19,472 nt of DNA from CAZKFN01 sp964552035 (lineage in GTDB: Bacteria; Bacteroidota; Bacteroidia; Flavobacteriales_E; Vicingaceae): contig CAZKFN010000036.1 in NCBI GenBank assembly GCA_964552035.1, positions 1 through 19,472 on the forward strand, in the 5' to 3' direction. The translations under genes were made by a program, and so were the position numbers. Of this stretch, positions 7,111 through 14,823 are shown piece by piece; the first letter of the stretch is position 1; each line of letters starts with the position of its first letter. The notes under the pieces are model-generated. The model made no database searches. It saw only the letters and a list, made by a program, of their open reading frames with translations, and was not told where the DNA came from.

Positions 7111-7208
7111 AAAGATAAATTAATTACCCTCACACACTTTTCTTGCAACTAAATGTAGCGATAGCTAGTTAATGATAATTGAGTGAATTTAGTTAGAAGT
7201 TTTAGGCT

Positions 7209-8498
7209 TTATAGTCTGGTGTGGATTTGAACTAAAACATTTTCTCTAGGCTTCATTTGAATTTGATCAAGCTGATGTTTTAATTCTTTCATTTTTAGTT
7301 GAAACTCTTCTTTATATTCAGGCATCACGGGTTCTGCAGAAGGGAAGTCTTCCCCTAGATGATTAATTTGGTGACCATTTTTCCAAAACCTGTAGCAAAC
7401 ATGCGGGCCAGTAGCTAAGCCAGTGCTCCCGACAAACCCAATAATGTCGCCTTGTTTAACGTAATCGCCAACTTTTACATTGCGTTTACTCATATGTAAA
7501 TATTGGGTAGTGTATACGCTGTTGTGTTTTATCTTAACGTAATTGCCGTTTCCGCCAGTATAAGAGGAAGCAATAACATGCCCATCGCCAGTGCTCATAA
7601 TAGGAGTTCCTGCTGGGGCAGCATAATCTGTTCCTAAGTGAGCTTTCCAACGCTTTTGTATAGGATGGAAACGCTTTGGTGTATATCCTGAAGTTAAGCG
7701 ACTATATTTTAGGGGAGACTTTAAAAAAGCTTTTCTTAAACTATTAGCTTCTTCATCAAAGTAATCTGATTTCTCCGCTTGCTCAAAATAATAACCTTGA
7801 AAATTTTTGTCGAAATGGTTAAATTCTACAGCTAAAATTTTGCCATTGCCTACAGGGATGTCATCCACATATTGTCTTTCATAAATAATTTTATACTCAT
7901 CTCCTTTTTGAATGCGATAAAAGTCAATGGACCAAGCAAAAATTTCAGCTAATGAAATGGCTAAATTGGGGTCATCATTGTTTTTACGTAAAGATTCATA
8001 TAGAGAAGATTGAATAATACCACTGCTGTGTTCAATTCTTACCTCAACTTCCTTTTGAGCTTTTTGAATCGTAATGCTATCTTGTAAATTGTAGATGATA
8101 TAATCTACTTCGTTTGGTTGATAAATAAAATAGGCTGCCGTTTCAGAACTATCTTTATTGGCTAGAATAGTATATTTATTTCCAGCTCTTATTTTTCTAA
8201 CATCAAATACGTCTATAGATTTTTTAGAAAGTTCATCAATGATAAAATAATCTACATTGTACCTTAATAAGATGTTAGCTAAAAATTCATTGGGTTGTAT
8301 GGTAGCTTGGTGAATGTTAAAACTATCCTCTGGAAGTCCAAAAATAAGTTTCTGGGGAGTTATATTTTCAGCCAACTCCTCAGTAGTTTTTATATTTTGA
8401 TTTTTAGCAACTTCTTCTTTATTTGAACGATTAACAAAAGAAATTACAGCAAGAAAAAGAATGGCAATGAGTATCCCACTGAATAATTTAATTTTCAT
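7209..8498 (-). CDS. M23-family (LytM-type) membrane-anchored peptidase
   Basis: A 429-aa predicted periplasmic peptidoglycan endopeptidase. Residues about 5-23 (LFSGILIAILFLAVISFV) form a membrane anchor or uncleaved signal. A long middle region follows, then the LytM domain (about 260-385). Metal-site features are HLGTD (H287, D291), QYLHM (H335) and GPHVCYRFWKNG (H366, C368). The usual second His of the HxH motif is Cys here, replacing a zinc ligand. I recall HVCYRF in Bacteroidota relatives, so it may be functional with a Cys ligand. The ATG at 8498 is preferred over a TTG at 8546 because it puts the membrane segment at the N-terminus. It lies downstream of the DUF3108 gene across 109 bases, where a weak TATCTTTC (8555-8562) could be a promoter. 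Confidence 0.9.
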   Translation of the reverse strand: MKIKLFSGILIAILFLAVISFVNRSNKEEVAKNQNIKTTEELAENITPQKLIFGLPEDSFNIHQATIQPNEFLANILLRYNVDYFIIDELSKKSIDVFDVRKIRAGNKYTILANKDSSETAAYFIYQPNEVDYIIYNLQDSITIQKAQKEVEVRIEHSSGIIQSSLYESLRKNNDDPNLAISLAEIFAWSIDFYRIQKGDEYKIIYERQYVDDIPVGNGKILAVEFNHFDKNFQGYYFEQAEKSDYFDEEANSLRKAFLKSPLKYSRLTSGYTPKRFHPIQKRWKAHLGTDYAAPAGTPIMSTGDGHVIASSYTGGNGNYVKIKHNSVYTTQYLHMSKRNVKVGDYVKQGDIIGFVGSTGLATGPHVCYRFWKNGHQINHLGEDFPSAEPVMPEYKEEFQLKMKELKHQLDQIQMKPRENVLVQIHTRL

Positions 8499-8607
8499 TT
8501 TCACAGTATTGGGTTTTTGGAGATATTTTAATAGAATACGGGTCAAAAATACGAGAAAGATAAACGGAATCCATAAACTTAGCCGTCAATTATTAAGAAT
8601 CCATTGT

Positions 8608-9423
8608 TTATTCCACTTTAGAAATTGGATTTGCTAGGTTTTTATAATCTGTTAACTCCATTCTTATAGAACCGACTAGGATTTTAGCTCTAGCTAAAAC
8701 TGGGATTTTATTTTTATCATTGGTGATGTATACGGTCAGATCTTCTTCGGTTTTAAAAATCCTACCTTCTTGAACTACAGGGTGAAAAATCATACAGTCA
8801 AATTTTCCCATTCCAATTTTCACAGTTTTAATTCCGGCGTATTTAATCTTTAAAGGATAAATTTCTTCATCGACAAAAGAATCAAAAATAAAAATATCCC
8901 CAACTTTGGCTTTTGAAAAATCTATGGTTCGAGCATAATAAAAAGAAGAGAGCATATCTTGAATGCCATGGGGGACTTCATAGGTTTCTTGCTTTTGATT
9001 TTTTACATATCCTTGATCTTGAAAAAACTGATAATCTTGAGCTTTTTTATATCCACCTTCATTAATTCTCCGGATGAATAGCCAAGGGAAAATTCCCTCT
9101 TTATCTATATACGTTTCATAACTATCCCTTACTTTAAAAAACCAGTCAAAGGCGCTTGCACTTCTTCCTTTACCAACAATATGATACAGCTCTCTCCCCT
9201 TAATAGATTGAGCGGTTGGCTTTACTTCTAAAGTAGCCTTCCCAGCATTCATGATGCCATAAGCCACCTTGTATTCCAGTATTTCTCCCGCTTTAAAAGC
9301 TTGGTTGTTGATCTTTCTATAGGCATCATTATTTGCCTTAGTATTTGGCTTTAAGTTAGCCTGGCCAAAACCATAACTAAAGGTGAAAAATAATACGAAA
9401 AGACTTAATTTAAAAAACTTCAT
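8608..9423 (-). CDS. DUF3108 domain envelope protein
   Basis: A 271-aa exported protein. The signal peptide is residues 1-21 (FFTFSYGFGQ). The rest fits DUF3108: FKAGEILEYKVAYGIMNAGKATLEV near the start, a middle HIVGKGRSASAFDWFFKVRDSYETYID, and the C-terminal KIGMGKFDCMIFHPVVQEG, then DLTVYITNDKNKIPVLARAKILVGSIRMEL. The family is presumed periplasmic or envelope-associated and has no assigned reaction. It lies 16 bases after the RNA methyltransferase gene and upstream of the M23 peptidase on the same strand; DUF3108 next to M23 is a pairing I associate with Bacteroidota genomes, hinting at a cell-wall or envelope role (inference). ATG start, no clear ribosome site. Confidence 0.92.
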   Translation of the reverse strand: MKFFKLSLFVLFFTFSYGFGQANLKPNTKANNDAYRKINNQAFKAGEILEYKVAYGIMNAGKATLEVKPTAQSIKGRELYHIVGKGRSASAFDWFFKVRDSYETYIDKEGIFPWLFIRRINEGGYKKAQDYQFFQDQGYVKNQKQETYEVPHGIQDMLSSFYYARTIDFSKAKVGDIFIFDSFVDEEIYPLKIKYAGIKTVKIGMGKFDCMIFHPVVQEGRIFKTEEDLTVYITNDKNKIPVLARAKILVGSIRMELTDYKNLANPISKVE

Positions 9424-9439
9424 CTGCTACTTTTAAATG

Positions 9440-10006
9440 TTAATTTTCAAAGTTCGTGCCATTCTTTTTAAATTGTATTTTATTGCTAATCTCCCAAATG
9501 ACTAATCCAGCGCTCACCGCTACATTTAAAGAATGCTTGGTTCCTTTTTGCGGAATTTCTACTACTTCGTCAGCCAAGTCTACAATATCTTGATTAACCC
9601 CTTTAACTTCATGACCAAAAATAAGAGCTATTTTTTGATTGCCTTTCAATTTCAATTCATTTAAAGGTGTACTTTTTACAGCTTGCTCTATGGCAAAAAC
9701 TGCATAGCTACTTTCCTTTAGATAGTTTATCGCCTCTTTTGTGGTTTTAAAATACTGCCATTTTACCGATTCAGTTGCACCCAAAGCCGTTTTGTTAATT
9801 TCACGATGGGGAGGCTGTGCTGTAATCCCACACAGTAAAACCTCCTCAACTGCAAATGCATCAGCGCTTCTAAATATAGAACCTATATTGTTTAAACTTC
9901 TTATATTGTCTAAAACGATAATTAAAGGAGTTTTCTCTTGCATCTTATAGGTATTAAGATCCGGTCGATTAAGTTCAGCATTAGCTAATTTTCGATTGTG
10001 AGACAT
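9440..10006 (-). CDS. SpoU/TrmH-family RNA 2'-O-methyltransferase
   Basis: A 188-aa SPOUT-class enzyme predicted to methylate a ribose 2'-OH in tRNA or rRNA using S-adenosylmethionine. All three family motifs are present: LNNIGSIFRSADAFAV (motif 1, with R46), IALIFGHEVKGV (motif 2, with E133), and VEIPQKGTKHSLNVAVSAGLVIWE (motif 3, the knotted SAM-binding loop with S159-L-N161). It lacks the L30e-like N-terminal domain of RlmB and is close to the minimal TrmH size, but the exact substrate cannot be read from the sequence. The start is an ATG. Its 5' end faces mutS across a 115-base divergent gap; the mutS promoter's TTGAC begins 6 bases beyond this ATG. DUF3108 follows after 16 bases, suggesting one transcript. 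Confidence 0.93.
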   Translation of the reverse strand: MSHNRKLANAELNRPDLNTYKMQEKTPLIIVLDNIRSLNNIGSIFRSADAFAVEEVLLCGITAQPPHREINKTALGATESVKWQYFKTTKEAINYLKESSYAVFAIEQAVKSTPLNELKLKGNQKIALIFGHEVKGVNQDIVDLADEVVEIPQKGTKHSLNVAVSAGLVIWEISNKIQFKKNGTNFEN

Positions 10007-10012
10007 AAGGTG

Positions 10013-10039
10013 TTGACTAATATTATATAATTAATTTTG
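10013..10039 (+). promoter_or_regulatory. Putative mutS promoter (TTGAC ... TAATTTTG)
   Basis: TTGAC at 10013-10017 and TAATTTTG at 10032-10039, the latter an exact TAnnTTTG -7 box, with 16 bases between TTG and TA. The predicted start of transcription is near 10045, giving a leader of about 75 bases. The same elements with identical spacing recur before dus at 16863-16889, which supports both. Confidence 0.65.
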
Positions 10040-10121
10040 TGAAAAACTATTGATAAGTATGCTTGTGTAAAGATACCAATACGGAAGGAACTTCTTATTT
10101 TAGAGCATTAAAAATTTAACA

Positions 10122-12749
10122 TTGAGCAAAAAGAAGGAATCGACAAAAGAAGTAAAAAGAACACCCTTAATGAAACAATACTATAGGATAAAGGGTAAAC
10201 ATCCTGATGCATTGTTGCTGTTTAGAGTTGGAGATTTTTATGAGATGTTTGGAGAAGATGCAGCCAAAGCAGCAGAGGTGCTGGATATTGTCTTAACTAA
10301 ACGAAATAATGGCAAAGCAAATGAAGTGGCTTTAGCAGGGTTTCCTTATCATGCCTTGGATACTTATTTGCCAAAATTGGTACGTTCCGGATATAGGGTT
10401 GCTATTTGCGAACAATTAGAAGACCCAAAACAAACCAAAAAATTAGTAAAAAGAGGGATAACTGAAATGGTTACCCCAGGGGTAGTATATAATGATGAGG
10501 TTTTAAAAAGAAAAAGTAATAATTTCCTTGCTGCTGTACACTTTGGTAAAACACATATAGGGGTGTCTTTTTTAGATGTTTCTACTGGGGAATTTTTGTT
10601 GGCAGAGGGAAATACTGAACTGGTAGATAAATTACTTCAAAGCTTTTCCCCTTCAGAAGTACTGTTTCAAAAACAAAGGAAAAAACAGTTCGAAGAGCAT
10701 TTTGGAAAAAATTTTTTCACCTATATGCTTGAGGATTGGGTTTTTACAGAAGAGTTTGGAGAAGAGACCTTATTGAAACATTTTGAAACAAATTCATTGA
10801 AAGGTTTTGGAGTTCAAGAAATGACTGAAGGAATTATTGCTTCTGGTGCAGCATTACATTATTTGGCTGATACTCGCAACGATAAGCTCAAACATATTTC
10901 ATCCATCAGTAGAATTGAGGGAGATCGCTACGTATGGTTGGATAGGTTTACCATACGAAATTTAGAGTTAATGCATTCGCCCCATGAAAATGCCACGACT
11001 TTAATTGATGTTTTGGATGAAACTATTTCTCCAATGGGCGGAAGAATGCTCAAACGTTGGCTGGCATTGCCGCTCAAGGAGCTAAAGCTGATACAAGAAC
11101 GACTTTCTGTAGTTGAATACTTATTACAACAAACTGAATTGAGCGATAAATTAAGGTCCTACATTAGTCAAATAGGAGATTTGGAACGTTTAATATCAAA
11201 GGTAGCTACGGTCCGAATTAATCCTAGGGAGATGTTGCAGCTAAAAAATGCCTTACAAGTAATAGAGCCAATTCAAAAGTTTTGTATGACGTCTGCCAAT
11301 CCTTCATTAAAAAAGTTGGCTGAGCAATTAAATCCTTGTAAGTCTGTTGCCGAAACAATAGAAAAGCAATTGTTGAGAGAACCTGCCGTTTTAATTCAAA
11401 AGGGTGGAGTTATTAACGATGGAGTGAATCAGGATTTAGATGAATTGAGAGGTCTTCAAAGAGATGGAAAAAAGCATCTTATGGCTATGCAGGAAAGGGA
11501 AATCCAAAATACAGGCATACCCAATATTAAAATAGCCTTTAATAATGTCTTTGGTTATTACATAGAAGTTAGGAATACCCACAAAGATAAAGTCCCAGAA
11601 GATTGGATACGTAAGCAGACACTTGTAAGTGCCGAACGATATATTACCGAAGAACTAAAGGAATATGAGGCTAAGATATTAGGAGCAGAAGAAAAGATTT
11701 TAGAATTGGAAATGAAGCTATATAATGAATTAGTTTTAAGTATAGCGGATTATATTGAGCCCATTCAACTTAATGCAAATGTTATTGCAAGACTAGATTG
11801 TCTTTTAGCTTTTGCAACCTTAGCAGAAGCTCGAAACTACACTAAGCCAGAAGTTAACGATAGCTTAAAGATTGCTATAAAGGGAGGTAGGCATCCAGTG
11901 ATAGAGCAGCAATTGCCACTAGGAGAAGAATATATTGCCAATGATGTCTTTTTAGATAATAAAAGTCAACAAATAATTATGATTACTGGTCCTAATATGT
12001 CTGGGAAATCTGCATTATTACGGCAAACTGCTTTAATTACGATCATGGCTCAGCTTGGAAGTTTTGTTCCAGCAAAGCATGCAAGTATTGGTATTATAGA
12101 TAAAATATTTACTAGGGTAGGAGCCTCGGATAATATTTCTTCTGGAGAGTCAACCTTTATGGTAGAAATGAATGAAACAGCAAGTATATTGAATAATATA
12201 TCAGAACGCAGTTTGATTTTACTGGATGAGATTGGTAGAGGAACAAGTACTTACGATGGAATTTCCATTGCATGGGCAATAGCAGAGTATTTACATGAAA
12301 ATAAAATGGCTAATCCTAAAACGCTTTTTGCAACGCATTATCATGAATTGAATGAAATGAGTAAATCCTTTACAAGAATTAAAAATTTTAATGTATCTGT
12401 AAGAGAGATAAACAATAAGATTTTATTTATGAGAAAGCTAGTTCCTGGTGGGAGCAACCATAGCTTTGGGATTCATGTGGCTAAAATGGCAGGTATGCCA
12501 TCGGTGTTAATACGTAGAGCAAATAAGATTTTGGAGGAATTAGAAAAGAGAAAGGGGGCAGAATCAACTACTGAAGCTTTACACGCAGCAAAAAAAGAGG
12601 AAGATTATCAATTGAGCTTTTTTCAGTTGGACGATCCAGTTTTAGAACAAATTAAAGAAGAGCTAACAAAAATTGAAATTGATACGTTAACTCCAGTTGA
12701 AGCTTTAATAAAACTAAATGAAATTAAAAAAATGGTTGGGGGAAAGTAG
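10122..12749 (+). CDS. mutS: DNA mismatch repair ATPase MutS
   Basis: MutS recognises base mismatches and small loops and recruits MutL in an ATP-dependent way. The 875-aa protein is complete: mismatch-binding domain with the Phe-X-Glu wedge in RVGDFYEMFGEDA (F39, E41), connector and lever (about 130-560), and the ATPase domain with Walker A GPNMSGKSALLRQ (near residue 622), ISSGESTFMVEM, Walker B LILLDEIGRGTSTYDG (near 700) and ATHYHELNE. The C-terminal tail has the dimerisation helices. The start is TTG at 10122. The first ATG (10170) would remove the conserved TPL part of TPLMKQYYRIKGKHP, and a stop at 10101-10103 closes the frame upstream. It is divergent from the RNA methyltransferase. 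No clear terminator follows. Confidence 0.97.
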   Translation: MSKKKESTKEVKRTPLMKQYYRIKGKHPDALLLFRVGDFYEMFGEDAAKAAEVLDIVLTKRNNGKANEVALAGFPYHALDTYLPKLVRSGYRVAICEQLEDPKQTKKLVKRGITEMVTPGVVYNDEVLKRKSNNFLAAVHFGKTHIGVSFLDVSTGEFLLAEGNTELVDKLLQSFSPSEVLFQKQRKKQFEEHFGKNFFTYMLEDWVFTEEFGEETLLKHFETNSLKGFGVQEMTEGIIASGAALHYLADTRNDKLKHISSISRIEGDRYVWLDRFTIRNLELMHSPHENATTLIDVLDETISPMGGRMLKRWLALPLKELKLIQERLSVVEYLLQQTELSDKLRSYISQIGDLERLISKVATVRINPREMLQLKNALQVIEPIQKFCMTSANPSLKKLAEQLNPCKSVAETIEKQLLREPAVLIQKGGVINDGVNQDLDELRGLQRDGKKHLMAMQEREIQNTGIPNIKIAFNNVFGYYIEVRNTHKDKVPEDWIRKQTLVSAERYITEELKEYEAKILGAEEKILELEMKLYNELVLSIADYIEPIQLNANVIARLDCLLAFATLAEARNYTKPEVNDSLKIAIKGGRHPVIEQQLPLGEEYIANDVFLDNKSQQIIMITGPNMSGKSALLRQTALITIMAQLGSFVPAKHASIGIIDKIFTRVGASDNISSGESTFMVEMNETASILNNISERSLILLDEIGRGTSTYDGISIAWAIAEYLHENKMANPKTLFATHYHELNEMSKSFTRIKNFNVSVREINNKILFMRKLVPGGSNHSFGIHVAKMAGMPSVLIRRANKILEELEKRKGAESTTEALHAAKKEEDYQLSFFQLDDPVLEQIKEELTKIEIDTLTPVEALIKLNEIKKMVGGK

Positions 12750-12948
12750 TGAAAATGAGGAGAATGATGAAAAAGAGTTGAAAAGATATTTTTTGATTTT
12801 AATTATATTGAAAAAAACATTAGTTTTGTAGCCCAAAATTAAACAGCTTGCTCTTTTAGGAAGTTTAAAGATCTTTTTTAAAGGCATTTAATTTTAGAAG
12901 TTCATTAAAGGCAGAAAGACTCTTGAGGAGCCTATGAAGAGTAAATAA
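12750..12948 (+). other. Intergenic region between mutS and the tRNA cluster
   Basis: About 200 AT-rich bases with no convincing ORF and no strong terminator hairpin. TAGTTTTG at 12821-12828 matches the TAnnTTTG -7 consensus and could be the promoter of the first tRNA, with TTTG at 12792-12795 as a loosely spaced -33 element. Confidence 0.4.
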
Positions 12949-12971
12949 GCGAGAGTAGCTCAGCTGGTAGA
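12949..12971 (+). tRNA. tRNA gene, 5' fragment, probably tRNA-Gly, cut by assembly gap
   Basis: GCGAGAG at 12949-12955, then TAGCTCAGCTGGTAGA, which is the acceptor 5' strand, the D-stem 5' strand and the D-loop of a tRNA. It closely resembles the start of the tRNA-Gly(GCC) at 13039. The anticodon and 3' half fall in the run of Ns, so the identity is inferred from similarity only. Confidence 0.6.
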
Positions 12972-12981
12972 NNNNNNNNNN
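12972..12981. other. Assembly gap (10 Ns)
   Basis: Ten unknown bases inside the first tRNA. Ten bases are too few to complete a tRNA before the following promoter-like sequence, so the run is a placeholder of unknown true length. The missing part may contain further tandem tRNA copies. Confidence 0.95.
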
Positions 12982-12998
12982 TAATCGTAAATTTTGTT

Positions 12999-13006
12999 TA
13001 TCTTTG
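12999..13006 (+). promoter_or_regulatory. Putative -7 promoter box of the tRNA-Gly (TATCTTTG)
   Basis: TATCTTTG matches TAnnTTTG exactly and lies 32 bases before the tRNA-Gly(GCC). The place where a -33 TTG would be expected falls in or next to the assembly gap. Its position just after the gap suggests this tRNA is transcribed independently of the broken one. Confidence 0.5.
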
Positions 13007-13038
13007 TGGATACAAAACGAGAGGTAATACTCTGATTT

Positions 13039-13150
<112 letters not shown>

Positions 13151-13163
13151 TGAAAATCAATAT

Positions 13164-13251
13164 GCCCGGGTGGTGGAATTGGTAGACACGCAGGACTTAA
13201 AATCCTGTGGCCATTGCGGCTGTACGGGTTCAAGTCCCGTCCCGGGTACCA
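13164..13251 (+). tRNA. tRNA-Leu(TAA), CCA encoded
   Basis: Begins GCCCGGG and ends CCCGGGT plus discriminator A and an encoded CCA. The anticodon stem CAGGA/TCCTG frames loop CTTAAAA, giving anticodon TAA (reads UUA/UUG). The long variable arm around TGGCCATTGCGGCTGTA and the T arm ACGGG-TTCAAGT-CCCGT are typical of class II tRNA-Leu. Confidence 0.95.
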
Positions 13252-13252
13252 G

Positions 13253-13295
13253 AAGCAGTGTGGGTTTGTAGATTACAAATCACACTGCTTTTTTT
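13253..13295 (+). terminator. Rho-independent terminator after tRNA-Leu
   Basis: A long hairpin: AAGCAGTGTG at 13253-13262 pairs with CACACTGCTT at 13281-13290, and GTTTGTA pairs inside with TACAAAT, followed by a T-run of seven. It starts immediately after the encoded CCA. Confidence 0.88.
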
Positions 13296-13337
13296 ATGGA
13301 AAATAGAAGGTACCAACATGTCAATTTAGAATAAAAA

Positions 13338-13370
13338 TTGGACAAAGGTTTAAAATAAAATTAAGTTTTG
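13338..13370 (+). promoter_or_regulatory. Possible promoter of the exbB operon
   Basis: TTG at 13338-13340 and AAGTTTTG at 13363-13370, a one-base departure from TAnnTTTG, with 22 bases between them. Transcription would begin near 13376, leaving a leader of about 155 bases in which nothing else was recognised apart from a weak TGCG/CGCA hairpin at 13463-13477. Confidence 0.4.
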
Positions 13371-13533
13371 TATTTTTACCCTCAATAAAATATATACTTT
13401 TATTGCTTTTAACAATGATTTTGATAAACTAAGGTTGTAAAAGTTATTAGAATTAAAATAAGTGCGCTAAATTCGCATCAGTTAAACTAAAAACATATTC
13501 TTTAAATTAAATCAGATTATTAATAAATAAATT

Positions 13534-14394
13534 ATGAAAAAGTTATTCACCATATTTACTCTTGTGGCGTTTATTGCATTTGGAGCTAATAACTATGCGT
13601 ACGCTCAGGAAGATGTAGAAACGTCAGAAGAACAAAATGAGGAAATGGTAGACAGCCTTGAGGAAGCCGAAGAAGTTGTTGAAGAAGTAGAAGAAGAACC
13701 TATTGAAGAAGAATCTTCAACAGATGCATTAGCAGTTGATAGAGGCTCACAAACCTTTCACCAAATTCTTAAAGAAAAATTTATTGAAGGTGGCGCCGAA
13801 TTTATGGGCATTATTTTATTGTGTCTCATATTAGGTTTAGCTATTGTTATTGAAAGAATTCTTTATCTGAATTTTGCTACAACAAACACTAAAAAACTCT
13901 TAGCTAACGTGGAAGATGCTCTTAATTCAGGAGGTGTAGAAGCTGCTAAAGAAGTATGTAGAAATACATCTGGTCCAGTAGCTAGCATTTTTTATCAAGG
14001 ATTAAGTAGAAGTGATGAAGGTGTAGAAATGGTTGAGAAATCTGTTATTTCTTATGGAGGTGTTCAAATGGGACAACTAGAAAAGGGGGTTTCTTGGGTA
14101 TCTTTATTTATTGCTCTAGCTCCAATGCTTGGGTTTATGGGTACTGTTATCGGTATGATTGATGCTTTTGATGCAATTGAAGCAGCAGGGGATATTTCTC
14201 CTTCTTTAGTTGCTGGAGGTATTAAAGTAGCTTTATTAACCACAGTATTTGGTTTAATTGTAGCGATGATATTACAAATTTTTTATAACTATATTATTGC
14301 AAAAATCGATGGTATAGTAAATGATATGGAAGACGCTTCTATTAGCTTAATAGATTTGCTAATGGAAAAAGAGTTGTCTACTCAAAAAGCTTAA
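13534..14394 (+). CDS. exbB: MotA/TolQ/ExbB proton channel family protein
   Basis: ExbB-type proteins form the pentameric proton channel that, with ExbD, energises TonB-dependent uptake or a similar trans-envelope process. The 286-aa product has an N-terminal signal-like helix (1-25, ending YAYAQ), an extremely acidic linker (about 26-63, mostly Glu), then three membrane spans: about 90-108 (MGIILLCLILGLAIVIERI), 186-207 (VSWVSLFIALAPMLGFMGTVIG) and 230-253 (IKVALLTTVFGLIVAMILQI). The APMLGFMGTVIGMIDAF and LTTVFGLIVA motifs are the family's conserved core. The extra N-terminal extension is typical of Bacteroidota homologues. It heads a four-gene unit with a 4TM protein and two ExbD proteins. 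The ATG sits in an AT-only leader without Shine-Dalgarno. No TonB gene is adjacent, so the symbol is by family. Confidence 0.92.
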   Translation: MKKLFTIFTLVAFIAFGANNYAYAQEDVETSEEQNEEMVDSLEEAEEVVEEVEEEPIEEESSTDALAVDRGSQTFHQILKEKFIEGGAEFMGIILLCLILGLAIVIERILYLNFATTNTKKLLANVEDALNSGGVEAAKEVCRNTSGPVASIFYQGLSRSDEGVEMVEKSVISYGGVQMGQLEKGVSWVSLFIALAPMLGFMGTVIGMIDAFDAIEAAGDISPSLVAGGIKVALLTTVFGLIVAMILQIFYNYIIAKIDGIVNDMEDASISLIDLLMEKELSTQKA

Positions 14395-14400
14395 AAAATT

Positions 14401-14814
14401 ATGTCAAATTCAATTAATAAAATATTATCGATATCACTTTATGCCCTTTTGGGATTGAGTACGCTCTTTGGGGTCTTATTCTATGCTGGCGCATTAGGAA
14501 CAGAGACTTTAATGTATTGGTGCTACATCTTGATGGGTATTAGCATAGTTATCGCAGTTGTGTTTTCAATTGCTAATATGATTAAAATTCCCAAGTCGGC
14601 GAAATCGGCAATTATTGGAATTGCAGCACTTGTTGTGGTGTTGTTAATATCCTATGCCCTTGCTAGTGATGAGGTAACTGAAGCATATGCAGACTTTATT
14701 TCAGGACCAGAAGCCTCAAGAAGAGTAGGTATGGGCTTGATTGCAATGTATATATTAGGAATAGGAGCAATAGCCTCAATTCTTTTTTCAGGTATTTCAA
14801 AATTGTTTAAATAG
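14401..14814 (+). CDS. Four-helix membrane protein within the ExbB/ExbD operon
   Basis: A 137-aa integral membrane protein of unknown function. Four hydrophobic spans are visible at about 8-30, 36-58, 68-88 and 109-133, with little soluble sequence between them apart from a loop near residues 89-108 (SDEVTEAYADFISGPEASRR). That loop would face the periplasm or the cytoplasm depending on orientation. The gene starts 6 bases after exbB and ends 9 bases before the first exbD-like gene, so it is certainly cotranscribed. From memory, a protein of this size occupies this position in many Bacteroidota, which suggests an accessory subunit of the channel, but no biochemical role is known to me. ATG start, no Shine-Dalgarno. 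Confidence 0.88.
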   Translation: MSNSINKILSISLYALLGLSTLFGVLFYAGALGTETLMYWCYILMGISIVIAVVFSIANMIKIPKSAKSAIIGIAALVVVLLISYALASDEVTEAYADFISGPEASRRVGMGLIAMYILGIGAIASILFSGISKLFK

Positions 14815-14823
14815 TAAATTATT

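Noticed and set aside
6942..7148. Minus-strand open frame of 68 codons overlapping the T9SS gene end
   Set aside because: It would run through the strong terminator hairpin and antisense to the sorting domain, with no protein-like pattern.
13463..13477. TGCG/CGCA hairpin in the exbB leader as a riboswitch or attenuator
   Set aside because: Only a 4-bp stem with a 7-base loop and no wider structure or known aptamer motif was seen.
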